Positions 35,313 through 44,973 of a stretch of DNA of 64,000 nt are shown here, piece by piece; position 1 is the stretch's first letter, and each line of letters opens with the position of its first letter. The notes below the pieces were generated by a model, which worked only from the letters and a program-made list of their open reading frames with translations, had not been told where the DNA came from and ran no database searches. Position numbers and translations under genes: made by a program. Origin of the DNA: Sphingomonas sp. (GTDB lineage: Bacteria > Pseudomonadota > Alphaproteobacteria > Sphingomonadales > Sphingomonadaceae); the NCBI RefSeq assembly GCF_024508665.1, contig NZ_JANINP010000006.1, positions 186,001-250,000 on the forward strand, in the 5' to 3' direction.

Positions 35313-37037
35313 TCAGGTCGCGCGCTTCAAGGCCCAGCTGATATTCTCGCCGCCCGCCGCCGCCTCGCCGCTTACCACCAATTGCTGGGTGGAGACCGGG
35401 CGGCCGTCGGGATCGATCCACAAACTCTCCTCGATCGTCAGCGATCCGCCGCGGCAGCGGAATTGCCACAGCCGCCCCGACGGCAAGCGCAAAAGTGCCG
35501 CCATGCCGTCAGCGGTCGGTGCGGCCTCGACCCCTGCCCCCAGATGGAAGCGGATCGCGAACGGGATCGTGCCGACCTTGCGCTTGCGCCCGGCCGGCAA
35601 CAGCATGTCGTCGCCGCGCAATTCGCGGCCGTCGCTCGCCAGCAGCAATTGGCGGCGGTGGAGGAAGCCGAAGCGCCGGGCATAACCGTCATGGCTCGCT
35701 TCCAGCCGGCTGGCGCCGTTGCTCTCCTGCCGCGCCAGTTCGACCTCGGCGACGCCTTTGCCCAAGGTGCCGTCGGCATGGATCGCGGTCGAATTGCTGT
35801 CGCCGACCACCAGAGTCGAATGCGCCGCGGTGGTGCGCAGCCCTTCGGACAATGTCGCCGGGATCTGCGCGATCGCCGAACGGGCGCCGCCGCAATTGAC
35901 GATCAGCCGTTCGGCGCCATCGGACATTTCGAAGGCCAGGGTCGAGGCGCAACCGCCTTCCGCAAGCCGCGACACAGGCGGCGGCGCGGCATCGACGATG
36001 ACCACCGCTTCGCCCTGCGCCAGCCGCTGATAGCCCCAGTCGCGCGCCTGGCGCAGCGGCCGCGCGCGCACGCCCGTCGCCGCGACGATCTCGTCGATCC
36101 GCTCGCCGCGGATCGGACCGCCACCTTGCCAGCTGGAGAGGCCATGATCGCCATGGCAGACGCCCTGCAGCGCGGGAACCATCCGGCCGAGCGCGGCCGA
36201 CAAGGCCGCCGGCGGCGCCAGCCGCCGCGCCGTATAGGCCTCGCGCAACATGGTCAGCAGCATGATGATGTCGACTTGCGCCAGCGGCGCGCGCGCGATC
36301 ACTCCGCCATCCTCATAGACGGCGCTCTCGATCGCCTTTTCGAGCCCATCCTCGCCGATCTGGCGGCGCGGATCGCCGCCCGGGATCAGCAGCCCGGCGC
36401 AGATTACGCCGCACCAGGCCGCGATCCGCGCGACTCCGGCGGGCGCCTTGTCGGCGCTGCGGTCGAGGTGCCGCGCGCCGCGCGCCAGCGTGTTGAGTAC
36501 CTTGCTGCGATAGACCAGATCGGACGACGAGAGGATCAGCGGCGCATGCGCGGTCCAGTGGAGAATGCGCCGGCCCCACAATTCCGGCGTCCAGGCGGGC
36601 TCGCTGACCTTATCGGCATGGGCTTCCAGCCACAGCCGCATGATCGTCTCGGCGATCGGAACGCCGACCGGGCGCGTCGCCACCGTCGACAGGTCGCGCA
36701 GCCAGGCGAAGCTGTGGAGGTAATGCGCGAGAGGCTTCGACCAATCGGGCTTGGCGAAATCGAGATCGGCGATCGCCACGCTGTCGCCGCGGAACGCGAC
36801 CCGACCGTCGAGCAGCGCATTGCCGCGCCGCGGGTCGCCGACGAACGGATCCTCGGGCACCGCGACCAGCTTGAGCGGATGGCGGCCACGCAGGCGGAGC
36901 GCGTGGAGCGGCGTGCGCCAGGTGAGCTTGCGGAAGCGTTCTGCGACGCGGTCGGCGAGCGACAGGCCGGCGCTGCTGCCGATGCGGATCAGCCGCTTGC
37001 CTTCGTCGATCCCGTCTGACGCGCGTTCCTCGCTCAC
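35313..37037 (-). CDS. heparinase II/III family protein
   Basis: A 574-residue protein with no evident signal peptide. The N-terminal alpha-helical part includes [12 protein letters not shown] and [13 protein letters not shown]; the C-terminal heparinase II/III-like beta domain includes [11 protein letters not shown] and [22 protein letters not shown] in part. Homologues next to rsmB/rpe/purH are, from memory, common in sphingomonads. Lyase activity on uronic acid polymers is the family function, but an uncharacterised housekeeping member is possible. The start is a GTG overlapping the rpe stop (GTGA). Confidence 0.82.
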   Translation of the reverse strand: MSEERASDGIDEGKRLIRIGSSAGLSLADRVAERFRKLTWRTPLHALRLRGRHPLKLVAVPEDPFVGDPRRGNALLDGRVAFRGDSVAIADLDFAKPDWSKPLAHYLHSFAWLRDLSTVATRPVGVPIAETIMRLWLEAHADKVSEPAWTPELWGRRILHWTAHAPLILSSSDLVYRSKVLNTLARGARHLDRSADKAPAGVARIAAWCGVICAGLLIPGGDPRRQIGEDGLEKAIESAVYEDGGVIARAPLAQVDIIMLLTMLREAYTARRLAPPAALSAALGRMVPALQGVCHGDHGLSSWQGGGPIRGERIDEIVAATGVRARPLRQARDWGYQRLAQGEAVVIVDAAPPPVSRLAEGGCASTLAFEMSDGAERLIVNCGGARSAIAQIPATLSEGLRTTAAHSTLVVGDSNSTAIHADGTLGKGVAEVELARQESNGASRLEASHDGYARRFGFLHRRQLLLASDGRELRGDDMLLPAGRKRKVGTIPFAIRFHLGAGVEAAPTADGMAALLRLPSGRLWQFRCRGGSLTIEESLWIDPDGRPVSTQQLVVSGEAAAGGENISWALKRAT

Positions 37038-37696
37038 CCGTCCCTCAACGCCGCGATATTGGCGGCATAGGCACTCGGCCCGCCGCGGAAAGTGGCAGTG
37101 CCGGCGACCAAGGCGTCGGCACCCGCCGCGATCACCCGGGGCGCGGTCTCGCGATCGATCCCGCCATCGACTTCCAGGTCGACATCCAGCCCCTGCTTGT
37201 CGATCATCTTGCGGATGGCTTCGATCTTGCGCAGCGCCGAAGGAATGAAGGTCTGCCCGCCGAAACCTGGGTTGACGCTCATCACCAGCACCAGATCGAC
37301 TTCCTCGAGCAGGTAATCCAGCGCCTTGGCCGGGGTCTGCGGCGTCAGCACCACGCCGGCGCGCTTGCCCAGGCTGCGGATATGGCGAAGGCTGCGATGG
37401 ATGTGCGGCCCCGCCTCGACATGAATCGAGATCGTGTCGGCGCCGGCTTCGGCGAATTGGTCGAGATAGGGATCGACCGGCGCGATCATCAGATGGACGT
37501 CCAGCGGCTTGGCCGTGTGCGGGCGGATCGCCTTCACCACTTGCGGCCCGATCGTGATGTTGGGGACGAAATGTCCATCCATTACATCGACATGGATCCA
37601 GTCGGCGCCGGCGGCGTCGATCGCGCGCACTTCCTCGCCCAGTTTCGCAAAATCGGCACTCAGGATCGACGGCGCAATACGGACGGGCTTGGACAT
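37034..37696 (-). CDS. rpe: ribulose-phosphate 3-epimerase
   Basis: A 220-residue TIM barrel. [25 protein letters not shown] (metal-binding His and Asp) and [11 protein letters not shown] are the family signatures; VDGGID carries the other catalytic Asp. It interconverts ribulose- and xylulose-5-phosphate. Start at 37696 ([12 protein letters not shown]); only 8 bp follow the rsmB stop. Confidence 0.96.
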   Translation of the reverse strand: MSKPVRIAPSILSADFAKLGEEVRAIDAAGADWIHVDVMDGHFVPNITIGPQVVKAIRPHTAKPLDVHLMIAPVDPYLDQFAEAGADTISIHVEAGPHIHRSLRHIRSLGKRAGVVLTPQTPAKALDYLLEEVDLVLVMSVNPGFGGQTFIPSALRKIEAIRKMIDKQGLDVDLEVDGGIDRETAPRVIAAGADALVAGTATFRGGPSAYAANIAALRDG

Positions 37697-37704
37697 GGCT
37701 TGCT

Positions 37705-38973
37705 CTAACCGGCCCTCGCGAATCGGGCAATGAAGAAGCCGTCGCATCCGCCCTGCTCGGCCAGCGCACCTGGCAGAATGCGTACCCAGCCGCGCGGATC
37801 GGGCGCGATTCCGGCCGGCAACTCGTCGGCGCGGACTGGATCGATCGTGAAATCGCGATTGGCGGCGAGGAAGGTTTCGACCTGTTCCTCGCCTTCCTCG
37901 CGCTCGAGCGAGCAGGTGGCATAGACCAGCTTTCCGCCCTTCTTCACCCAGCCGGCGGCCTGGACCAGCAATTGGCGTTGAAGATGCGCCGCTTCCTCGA
38001 TGATCGCCGGGTGGACGCGGTGGAGCACGTCGGGATGGCGGCGGAAGATGCCGGTCGCGCTGCACGGCGCGTCGAGCAACACCGCGTCGACTGGTGCCTG
38101 TGGCGACCAGAAAGCGACGTCGGCGGCGACGATCTCGGCATTCAGATGCGTACGCGCCAGATTGTCGCGGAGTCGTGCCAGACGACTCTCCGACGCGTCG
38201 ACGGCGGTGACCGACCATCCCGCGGCGGCGAGCTGCATCGTCTTGCCGCCGGGCGCGGCGCAGGCGTCGATGACACTCCCTGTCGCCGGGCCGAGCAGGC
38301 GCGCCGGGATCGCGGCGGATAGATCCTGCACCCACCAATCGCCTTCGGCAAAGCCGGGCAGGTCAGGGATCGCGGTCCCGCGCGGCAGGCGGCGCTGGCC
38401 GGGCATCAATTCCAGGCCTTCCGGCCCTTCTTCCCCGCGCAATGTCAGGTCGACCGGCGGCGGTTCGGCCATCGCCCGCCGTGCCGCCAGCACGACCTCG
38501 TCGCCCCAGGCCGCTTGCCACCGCAGGGCGACCGCATCGGGCAAGGCCGGCGGTTCGGGCAGGGTCGCCTTGCGCCGGTCGAGCGTGCCGAACACGCCAT
38601 GGACCAATTTGCGTGGACCGCCATCGACCAGCGGCAGCACGGTCGAAATCGCCGCATGCCCCGGCGTTCCTAGGCGCAGCGACTGGGCGAGCGCGATGCG
38701 CAGTGCGAACCGCGCCTTGGCGTCATGCGGCAATGGCCGCTGCGTCGCCGAGTCGATCAACGCGTCGAGATCGGGCAGATGCCGCAGCACCTCGGACGCG
38801 ATCGCGCGCGCCAACGCACGGTCGTTATCGGCCTTCAGGCTGGACAGCACGCGCGGCGCGGCTTGCTCGAGCGTCTCGCCGCGTCGGAGCACGGCGTCGA
38901 GCAGACGAAGCGCGGCCTGGCGCGCGGGAACGCCGGGGGGAAGCGAGGAATTAGACAAGCAGGAAATATCCAA
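37705..38973 (-). CDS. rsmB: 16S rRNA cytosine-C5 methyltransferase RsmB-like
   Basis: A 422-residue enzyme with an N-terminal NusB-like helical domain (about residues 15-140) and a C-terminal RsmB/NOP2 methyltransferase domain: [29 protein letters not shown] (Cys of the PC motif) and [15 protein letters not shown] (catalytic Cys of the TC motif). It methylates C967 of 16S rRNA. The chosen ATG at 38973 overlaps the preceding small gene by 23 bases; a later start is possible but the first 20 residues are not informative. Confidence 0.92.
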   Translation of the reverse strand: MDISCLSNSSLPPGVPARQAALRLLDAVLRRGETLEQAAPRVLSSLKADNDRALARAIASEVLRHLPDLDALIDSATQRPLPHDAKARFALRIALAQSLRLGTPGHAAISTVLPLVDGGPRKLVHGVFGTLDRRKATLPEPPALPDAVALRWQAAWGDEVVLAARRAMAEPPPVDLTLRGEEGPEGLELMPGQRRLPRGTAIPDLPGFAEGDWWVQDLSAAIPARLLGPATGSVIDACAAPGGKTMQLAAAGWSVTAVDASESRLARLRDNLARTHLNAEIVAADVAFWSPQAPVDAVLLDAPCSATGIFRRHPDVLHRVHPAIIEEAAHLQRQLLVQAAGWVKKGGKLVYATCSLEREEGEEQVETFLAANRDFTIDPVRADELPAGIAPDPRGWVRILPGALAEQGGCDGFFIARFARAG

Positions 38974-39169
38974 TCGTAATCAGCGCGGAGATCCCGGCAA
39001 GCCAGACGATCAGCCCGAGAAGGACGGCGGGCACATAGCCGACCCGACGATCCGGACGAAACGCTTTCAGGATGAGCGCCCCGGTCCCCCAGATCAGGCT
39101 GTCCAGGACCGTGTCGATAAAAAGATCTGCTATGAAACCGCCCAACAGGCCCTCCGGCACGATCGGCAC
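38951..39169 (-). CDS. small two-helix membrane protein
   Basis: A 72-residue protein with a hydrophobic first helix (LGGFIADLFIDTVLDSLIWG) and a second (VPAVLLGLIVWLAGISALI); a basic loop FRPDRRVG lies between. It overlaps the start of rsmB by 23 bases, as co-expressed genes do. No family recognised. Confidence 0.6.
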   Translation of the reverse strand: MPIVPEGLLGGFIADLFIDTVLDSLIWGTGALILKAFRPDRRVGYVPAVLLGLIVWLAGISALITIGYFLLV

Positions 39170-39235
39170 TTGCGCCGATCCTTTGCTGCGCCAATGTGGT
39201 TCGTCGACGATCAGCGTTCAATCAACGGACCCATC

Positions 39236-39394
39236 ATGCCCCGCCCCCCGCACGTCAAGCCGCCCGCTTATCTCACGCCCAGCCCGCCGGTGCCTGAGCC
39301 GGAAAAGGTCGAACCGTCGGAGAAGGATCCGCTCGACAAGGATCCGACGCGGTATGGCGACTGGACGCTGAAGGGCATCGCGGTCGATTTTTAA
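39236..39394 (+). CDS. DUF1674 protein (SDHAF4-like succinate dehydrogenase assembly factor)
   Basis: A 52-residue, proline-rich protein ending DKDPTRYGDWTLKGIAVDF, the DUF1674/SDHAF4 signature (family ends with DP-RYGDWE-KGR-DF). Eukaryotic SDHAF4 helps flavinate Sdh1 of succinate dehydrogenase; bacterial members are thought to do likewise. It starts at ATG 39236 and is divergent from the small membrane-protein gene. Confidence 0.85.
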   Translation: MPRPPHVKPPAYLTPSPPVPEPEKVEPSEKDPLDKDPTRYGDWTLKGIAVDF

Positions 39395-39398
39395 TCTT

Positions 39399-39507
39399 CG
39401 TCACCCCGGCCTTGTGCCGGGGTCCACCGGGCGGCAAGCCAGGAAAAAAGAGCTCTAGCTGCTCGCTAACCTGCGCAGTGGATGCCGGGACAAGCCCGGC
39501 ATGACGA
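39399..39507. repeat. 108-bp double-hairpin repeat, copy A (inverted relative to B and C)
   Basis: The element begins CGTCACCCCGGCCTTGTGCC (hairpin 1, CCCCGGC/GCCGGGG) and ends with hairpin 2, GATGCCGGGAC-AAGCCCGGCATGACG. The intervening 50 bp vary. It lies directly after the DUF1674 gene. Copies B (57868-57975) and C (59038-59146) have the opposite orientation. The remaining 90 bp to nudC (39508-39599) show nothing I can name. Confidence 0.8.
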
Positions 39508-39599
39508 CAAGATTTTGATCTGCTCGATCATGCATAGCCATTCCGGTCGCTTCGACGCCATCCGCACCGGCGCCCAACGGTTTCGGCCAGGAAGGCGAC

Positions 39600-40472
39600 C
39601 TACCCCTCCTCCACCCAAGCCGTCAGCAAGGTATGCGCGATGGCATAATGCGGCGGCGACAGGAACGGCGCGGACGGGTCGCCGGCCAGCGACTTGCGGA
39701 CATCCTCCCGGCTGACCCACATCGCATCCTGCAGCTCATGGGGATCGATCGTGATGACGTCGTCCTCGGCCTCGCCGATACAGGCCATCATCAGCGATGA
39801 CGGGAACGGCCAGGGCTGGCTGGCGACGTAGCGGACGTTGCGCACGCGCACCCCGGCTTCCTCGAAAATCTCGCGCGCGACCGCTTCCTCGATCGACTCG
39901 CCCGGCTCCATGAACCCGGCCAGCGCCGAATAGCGTCCCGCCGGCCATTGCGGCCCGCGCCCGACCAGCGCGCGGCCCGAATGTTCGGCGATCATGATCA
40001 CCACCGGATCGGTGCGCGGGAAATGCTCGGCGCCGCAGTTCGGACACGAACGACCCCAGCCGCCACGGAACATCGCCGTCTGCGTCCCGCAATTGGCGCA
40101 GAATTGATGGCGGCTGTGCCAGTCGAGCACGCTGCGCGCCGCGGCATAGGTCTCGGCTTCCTCCGGCCGCATCAGGTCGAGCGCACGGAACAGGCTGGGC
40201 GAGCGTCCAGCCGGCGCGCGCATGCCCGGGACATAAGCGGCGAAATGCGGCTTGCCTTCGATCAATCCCAGCAGGACCAATTCGGCATCGTCGGGCGCGT
40301 CGGCCAGGCTGGTCCAGCCCAGCGTGCCGTCCTCCGCCACCTCGGGCTCGAAATTGTCGAGCTTGAGCAGCCTGGCGCGCCAGTCGCCCATCGCCGCCGC
40401 CAGTTTCTCGGGATCGTGACGCAGCGGATCGGCCCGGTCGAGCGGGCTGCCGGTAAAGCCGGGGCGAATCAT
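39600..40472 (-). CDS. nudC: NAD(H) pyrophosphatase / RNA NAD-decapping hydrolase
   Basis: A 290-residue Nudix protein of the NudC type. Zinc ribbon CANCGTQ/CPNCGAEHFPRTDP near residues 125-155, Nudix box GFMEPGESIEEAVAREIFEE near 190, and the diagnostic SQPWPFPSSLMM after it. It cleaves NADH and can remove NAD caps from RNA. The start at 40472 overlaps the stop of the upstream serine hydrolase (ATGA). Confidence 0.95.
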   Translation of the reverse strand: MIRPGFTGSPLDRADPLRHDPEKLAAAMGDWRARLLKLDNFEPEVAEDGTLGWTSLADAPDDAELVLLGLIEGKPHFAAYVPGMRAPAGRSPSLFRALDLMRPEEAETYAAARSVLDWHSRHQFCANCGTQTAMFRGGWGRSCPNCGAEHFPRTDPVVIMIAEHSGRALVGRGPQWPAGRYSALAGFMEPGESIEEAVAREIFEEAGVRVRNVRYVASQPWPFPSSLMMACIGEAEDDVITIDPHELQDAMWVSREDVRKSLAGDPSAPFLSPPHYAIAHTLLTAWVEEG

Positions 40473-41809
40473 TTGGCCCGGAAACGCTGCATGTCGCTGA
40501 TCAGCGCCTTCACCGTCTCGTCGCGGATCGGCCATTTGTCGGCGGGGAAGTAATTGACCATGATCGTGCCGCGGATCTTCTTGACCGGATTGACCCAGGC
40601 CGCGGTGCCGGCGGCTCCGCCCCAGCCGTACGTGCCGGCGCCCATCGAATTCGCCTTGTCCTCCAGCACCACCGATCCGCCGGCGCCGAAGCCCATCTTG
40701 GGCCCCGCGGTTCCGCCGGTGGCGCCAGCCACTCCGCCGAACTCGACACCGGCGGGGAGGAGGTTCGACATGGCGAGCCTGGCGGTTTCCGGCTTCATGA
40801 TGCGGACGCCGTCCAGCTCGCCATAATCCTGCAGCATGTGCAGGAACCGGTCATAGTCGCGCGCCGACATCACCAGTCCGGCGCCGCCATAGGGAAAGCT
40901 GGGCGGCGACAGATAGGCCGAGGTCGCGGCCGGATCGATCGCGAACAGCTTGTTGCCGGGCAGGAAAGCGTAATTGGTCGACAGCCGCCCGACCTCGCCC
41001 GCCGGGACCGTCCAATAGGTCGACGTCATCTTGAGCGGGTCGAGGATGCGCGTCTGGACGAACGCGTCGAAGCGCATCCCGCTCGCCTTCTCGATCACCG
41101 CGCCCATCAGGTCGAGCCCGATCGAATAGCTCCACTTGGTGCCGGGATCGGCGATCAGCGGAACGCTCGCCACGCGGTCGGCGAATTCCTGCAGCGATGT
41201 CGGACGCGTCTTGCGCGCATCGACCTCCATCGCCGCATTGACCTGACCGGGGGTGATGCCCTTGTCCATATAGAGCTGGAGCAACGGGCCCTTGGTAATG
41301 ATGTTATAGCCCAGGCCGGCCGTGTGCGTCAGCAGATTGCGGACCGTGATCGGGCGTACGGCGGGGCGGCTGTCGATCGTATTCTCGTTGAGCTGGACGC
41401 GCATCGTCTTGAACGCGGGCAGGAAGTCGCTGATAGGCTCGTCGAGCTTCATCTTGCCGTCCTCGATCAGGATCATCGCCGCCATCGCGGTGATCGGCTT
41501 GGTCATCGAATAGACCCGCCACAGGCTGTCGGGCCCGGCCGGCGCGGCATTGGCGTCGGTCGCGATCTTGCCCGACGCGACGAACGTGGTGGGCAGGTCG
41601 CCGGTACCGAACGCGCCGACGATGCCGGGCATCTCGTTCTTGGCGACGTACGAATCGTAGAGCGCCTGAGTGTCCGGAAGAGGGCTTGCCGGCGCGGCCG
41701 CGGGCGCGGCGGCCGACATGGGCAAGGCGGCCTGTTGCGCGGCGGCGGCACCGGCCAGCAGCGCGATCGTGGCGGTAGCGATAAACAAGGGGGGCACGCG
41801 CATCGTCAA
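40469..41809 (-). CDS. exported serine hydrolase, beta-lactamase class C-like
   Basis: A 446-residue protein with a signal peptide (PPLFIATATIALLAGAAAA, cleavage after AAA/Q). The active-site Ser-x-x-Lys is SMTK, within LWRVYSMTKPITAMA (near residue 105); a Tyr-x-Asn-like element and a final KIRGTIMVNYFP follow. These are periplasmic esterases/amidases or D-alanyl carboxypeptidase relatives, not necessarily beta-lactamases. A second in-frame Met two codons in (MRVPPL) is an equally good start. Sits between mutY and nudC with four-base overlaps at both ends. Confidence 0.85.
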   Translation of the reverse strand: MTMRVPPLFIATATIALLAGAAAAQQAALPMSAAAPAAAPASPLPDTQALYDSYVAKNEMPGIVGAFGTGDLPTTFVASGKIATDANAAPAGPDSLWRVYSMTKPITAMAAMILIEDGKMKLDEPISDFLPAFKTMRVQLNENTIDSRPAVRPITVRNLLTHTAGLGYNIITKGPLLQLYMDKGITPGQVNAAMEVDARKTRPTSLQEFADRVASVPLIADPGTKWSYSIGLDLMGAVIEKASGMRFDAFVQTRILDPLKMTSTYWTVPAGEVGRLSTNYAFLPGNKLFAIDPAATSAYLSPPSFPYGGAGLVMSARDYDRFLHMLQDYGELDGVRIMKPETARLAMSNLLPAGVEFGGVAGATGGTAGPKMGFGAGGSVVLEDKANSMGAGTYGWGGAAGTAAWVNPVKKIRGTIMVNYFPADKWPIRDETVKALISDMQRFRAK

Positions 41810-42852
41810 AACTCTCCCGTCGCTCTAGCGGCCTTGGCGAAGACGGTCGGCAGACCGGCTTCTCCAAGCGACTCGATCGGCCACCATTCGGCGCCGTCGG
41901 GCGCTGCATGACGGTCGACGACGGCGCCCGCAAGCGCCAGCTGCAATCTGAAATGGGTAAAGACGTGTTCGATGCGCCCCGCCAGCATCTGCCAATCGGC
42001 CGAGAGCGGAGCGTCGGCGAGGCCCGGCGCCGAATCGACCCAGGGCCCGGTCGGCAGCGCGCGCATGCCGCCGAGCAGTCCCTTGGGCGGCCGTCGCACC
42101 AACAGCACGTCGCCGCCGCTTCGCGCCCAGAAGATGGTGCCGTGGCGCGTCGGCTTGCCTGCTTTTGCCGGCTTGACCGGATAGGCTTCCTGGTCGCCGG
42201 CCGCATTGGCCGCACATCCGTCGCGCAGCGGGCAGAGCAGGCATTTGGGCGCGCGCGGGGTGCAGATCGTGGCGCCGAGGTCCATCATTGCCTGGGCGAA
42301 ATCGCCGGCGCGCTCGTTCGGTGTCAGCGTCGCGGCGGCCGGGCGGATCGCGGCTTTCTCCTCGAGCCGGAACAATCGCGCGACGACGCGCTCGACATTG
42401 GCGTCGACCACGGTCGCGGGCGCGTCGAACGCGATCGCGGCGATCGCGGCGGCGGTATAGTCGCCGATCCCCGGCAGCGCGCGCAGCTCGGCCTCGGTGC
42501 GCGGAAAGACCCCCTCATGCTCGGCGACCACGGCGCGCGCGCAGGCGACCAGGTTGCGCGCCCGGGCATAATAACCCAGCCCCGCCCATGCCGCCATGAC
42601 GTCGGCCTCATCCGCCCGGGCCAGGCTGGCGAAATTGGGCCAGCGCGCTATCCAGGCGGCGAAGCGCGGACCGACCGCCGCGACGGTGGTCTGTTGCAGC
42701 ATCACTTCGGACAGCCAGACGCGATACGGATCGGCGGATTCGCCGGGTCCCGCGCGCCATGGCAGGGTGCGGCGATGCGCGTCGTACCAACGCAGCAATG
42801 CCGGCGCGACAAAACCGGACAAGGATGGTGCGGAAGGAAGCTTGGCGGCCAC
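41806..42852 (-). CDS. mutY: A/G-specific adenine DNA glycosylase
   Basis: A 348-residue HhH-GPD glycosylase. Helix-hairpin-helix LRALPGIGDYTAAAIAAIAF, catalytic Asp in TVVDANVERV, and the iron-sulfur cluster CTPRAPKCLLCPLRDGC with spacing C-x6-C-x2-C-x5-C. The C-terminal Nudix-like domain recognises 8-oxoguanine. It removes adenine opposite 8-oxoG. Divergent from dciA with only 26 bp between starts. Confidence 0.97.
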   Translation of the reverse strand: MAAKLPSAPSLSGFVAPALLRWYDAHRRTLPWRAGPGESADPYRVWLSEVMLQQTTVAAVGPRFAAWIARWPNFASLARADEADVMAAWAGLGYYARARNLVACARAVVAEHEGVFPRTEAELRALPGIGDYTAAAIAAIAFDAPATVVDANVERVVARLFRLEEKAAIRPAAATLTPNERAGDFAQAMMDLGATICTPRAPKCLLCPLRDGCAANAAGDQEAYPVKPAKAGKPTRHGTIFWARSGGDVLLVRRPPKGLLGGMRALPTGPWVDSAPGLADAPLSADWQMLAGRIEHVFTHFRLQLALAGAVVDRHAAPDGAEWWPIESLGEAGLPTVFAKAARATGEF

Positions 42853-42878
42853 CCCGCGGCTATGGCATGGATAGCCGA

Positions 42879-43451
42879 ATGAGCAAGCGCGCCACTCCCA
42901 AAGGCCCCGCCAAACCCGTATCCGAACGGCCCCGGAGCGGACCGGCGCGCGCGGTCGGTGACTTGCTGCCCCAGGTCGGCGGCGCGGCGTTCCGCCGGTT
43001 CGGCTTCGTTCAGTCGGGAATCGTCACGCGTTGGGCGGAAATCGTCGGCCCCAAATATGCCGGCGTGTCGTCGCCCGAATCGATCCGCTTTCCGCCGGGC
43101 AAGAAAGCCGAAGGTGTGCTCACCGTCACGGTGAAAGGTGCCCACGCGGCAATGATGCAGCATATCGCGCCCGAGATCGTCGAGCGGGTCAATCGCTTCT
43201 TCGGCTATGCCGCGGTCGCGCGGCTCAACCTCAAGCAAGGCAGGGTCGCCGAGCGCCCGTCGCGCGCCGCGCCGCCCAGCCTGCGTCCCGCGCCGACCCC
43301 GCCTGCCGAACTCGGCCCGGGGCTGCGCGCGATCGCCGATCCCGAATTGCAGGCGGTGCTCGCGGCACTCGCCGCCGGCGTCGCGGGTAATCGCGGCATC
43401 CCCGTCCTTGGGCCCGTCAAAGTGCCCGTCATCGGAAAGACCGAAAAATGA
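42879..43451 (+). CDS. dciA: DciA (DUF721) replicative-helicase loading factor
   Basis: A 190-residue basic protein with the DUF721 domain: VGDLLPQVGGAAFRRFGF, ITRWAEIVGPKYAGVSSPESI and EGVLTVTVKGAHAAMMQHI. DUF721 is the DciA family, which loads DnaB helicase in bacteria that lack DnaC/DnaI; the KH-like N-terminal fold is present and the C-terminal tail is Pro/Ala-rich and disordered. Start at 42879 (MSKRATPK); an in-frame ATG 12 bases earlier is possible. mutY-dciA-dsbA-smc is a conserved alphaproteobacterial order. Confidence 0.88.
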   Translation: MSKRATPKGPAKPVSERPRSGPARAVGDLLPQVGGAAFRRFGFVQSGIVTRWAEIVGPKYAGVSSPESIRFPPGKKAEGVLTVTVKGAHAAMMQHIAPEIVERVNRFFGYAAVARLNLKQGRVAERPSRAAPPSLRPAPTPPAELGPGLRAIADPELQAVLAALAAGVAGNRGIPVLGPVKVPVIGKTEK

Positions 43452-44176
43452 TCCGTTCGTTGCTGGTGTTGGGATTGATTGCCGGACTGCCGCTTGCCGC
43501 CGGTGCCGCGACCAGGGCGCCGGCGAAAAAGGCCGCCCCGGCCAAGCGCGCGCCGGCCAAGGTCAATTGGGTCAATGTCGTCGCCGCGACGCCCGAAGGC
43601 GGAATGCGGATGGGCAATCCCAATGCCAAGGTGAAGCTGATCGAATATGGCTCGCGCACCTGCCCGCATTGCGCAGCGTTCGACAAGGAAGGGCTTCCGG
43701 TCCTCAAGGCGGGGCCGATCGCCGCAGGCAAGCTCAGCTACGAATTCCGCGATTACCCGGTCCATGGCGCGTTCGATCTCGGCCCGATCTTGCTCGGTCA
43801 TTGCGTCTCGCCGGCGCAATTCTTCCCGTTGCTCGACGCGATGTTCGCCAACCAGCAGGCGCTGACCGCCAAGGCGCAGGCGGCCGAAGCCAAGGTACAG
43901 GCGATGACCAACCCCACACCCAATCAGGTCGCGACCAGCTTCGCGACGGAGCTCGGCTATGTCGATTTCGTCAAGCGCCGCGGCATGGCGCCCGCGCGCG
44001 CTCAGGCTTGCCTGGCGGCGCGCGCCGGGGTCGACCGGATCGTCGCGGTGACCAATGCCGGCGAGAAGCAATATTCGATCACCGGCACGCCAACCTTCGT
44101 CATCAATGGCACCAAGGCCGATAACGTCTATGACTGGGCGGCATTGCAGCCGTTGCTCGCCGCCGCCGGCGTCTGA
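43448..44176 (+). CDS. DsbA-family thioredoxin-like protein 1 (CPHC)
   Basis: A 242-residue exported protein (signal SLLVLGLIAGLPLAAGAATR). Active site EYGSRTCPHCAAF near residue 75, then FRDYPVHGAFDLGPILLGHC and the cis-Pro region ITGTPTFVINGTKA. The Cys-Pro-His-Cys pair is the classic oxidising DsbA form. It may introduce or isomerise periplasmic disulfides. Overlaps dciA by ATGA and is followed after 22 bp by a paralogue. Confidence 0.9.
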   Translation: MIRSLLVLGLIAGLPLAAGAATRAPAKKAAPAKRAPAKVNWVNVVAATPEGGMRMGNPNAKVKLIEYGSRTCPHCAAFDKEGLPVLKAGPIAAGKLSYEFRDYPVHGAFDLGPILLGHCVSPAQFFPLLDAMFANQQALTAKAQAAEAKVQAMTNPTPNQVATSFATELGYVDFVKRRGMAPARAQACLAARAGVDRIVAVTNAGEKQYSITGTPTFVINGTKADNVYDWAALQPLLAAAGV

Positions 44177-44198
44177 ATTTTCCCCAAGGGAGTAACAT

Positions 44199-44942
44199 AT
44201 GAAGATTTCGCCCCTGTTTGCCGCTCTGCCCTTGCTGGCGCTCGCCGCTTGCGGCGGGTCGGGTAACGACGCCAACAGCTCGACCCCGGCCGCCCCGGTC
44301 GCCGCCAAGCCAGCGCCCGCCGGCACGTCCTGGGTCGATACGGTGGTGAAGACGCCCGAAGGCGGCTTCCGGATGGGCAATCCCGACGCGCCGCTCAAGA
44401 TCGTCGAATATGGATCGCGCGCCTGCCCCTATTGCGGCAAGTTCGATCAGGAAGGGTTCCCGGCGCTCAAGGAAAAGTACATCTCGGCCGGCAAGGTCAG
44501 CTACGAGTTCCGCGAGTATCCGGTCCACGGCCCGCTCGACCTCGGCCCGATCCTGCTCGGCCAATGTTCGGGCGACACCGCGACCTTCTTCCCGATCCTC
44601 GATCAGATGTTCGCCAACCAGCAGACGCTGCTCGCCAACGAACAGCAGGTGTCGGCCAAGGTCCAGGCGGCGCAGGGCGCTACTCCCAACCAGGTTGCCA
44701 CCATGTATGCCGAAGGCCTGGGCTATCTCGATTTCATGAAGCAGCGCGGCCTGCCCGAGGACAAGGCGCGCGCATGCCTCAACGACAAGGCGGCGATCGA
44801 CAAGCTGGTCGAGCGCACCAAATTCGCCAACGACAAGTTCCAGATCAGCGGCACGCCGACCTTCATCATCAACGGCGAAAAGCTCAACGATGTCGGCGAC
44901 TGGGCGACGCTCGAACCCGTGCTCAAGGCACGGGGCGCCTGA
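44199..44942 (+). CDS. DsbA-family thioredoxin-like lipoprotein 2 (CPYC)
   Basis: A 247-residue protein with lipobox LAAC (Cys near residue 18) after PLFAALPLLALAA. Active site EYGSRACPYCGKF and cis-Pro ISGTPTFIINGEKL; FREYPVHGPLDLGPILLGQC is nearly the same as in paralogue 1. The active-site pair is CPYC, and this copy is predicted to be lipid-anchored while the first is soluble. AAGGGAG precedes the start. Tandem duplication is clear. Confidence 0.9.
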   Translation: MKISPLFAALPLLALAACGGSGNDANSSTPAAPVAAKPAPAGTSWVDTVVKTPEGGFRMGNPDAPLKIVEYGSRACPYCGKFDQEGFPALKEKYISAGKVSYEFREYPVHGPLDLGPILLGQCSGDTATFFPILDQMFANQQTLLANEQQVSAKVQAAQGATPNQVATMYAEGLGYLDFMKQRGLPEDKARACLNDKAAIDKLVERTKFANDKFQISGTPTFIINGEKLNDVGDWATLEPVLKARGA

Positions 44943-44973
44943 TCGCCGAACGCGCCGGGGGGCTGATCACAGG

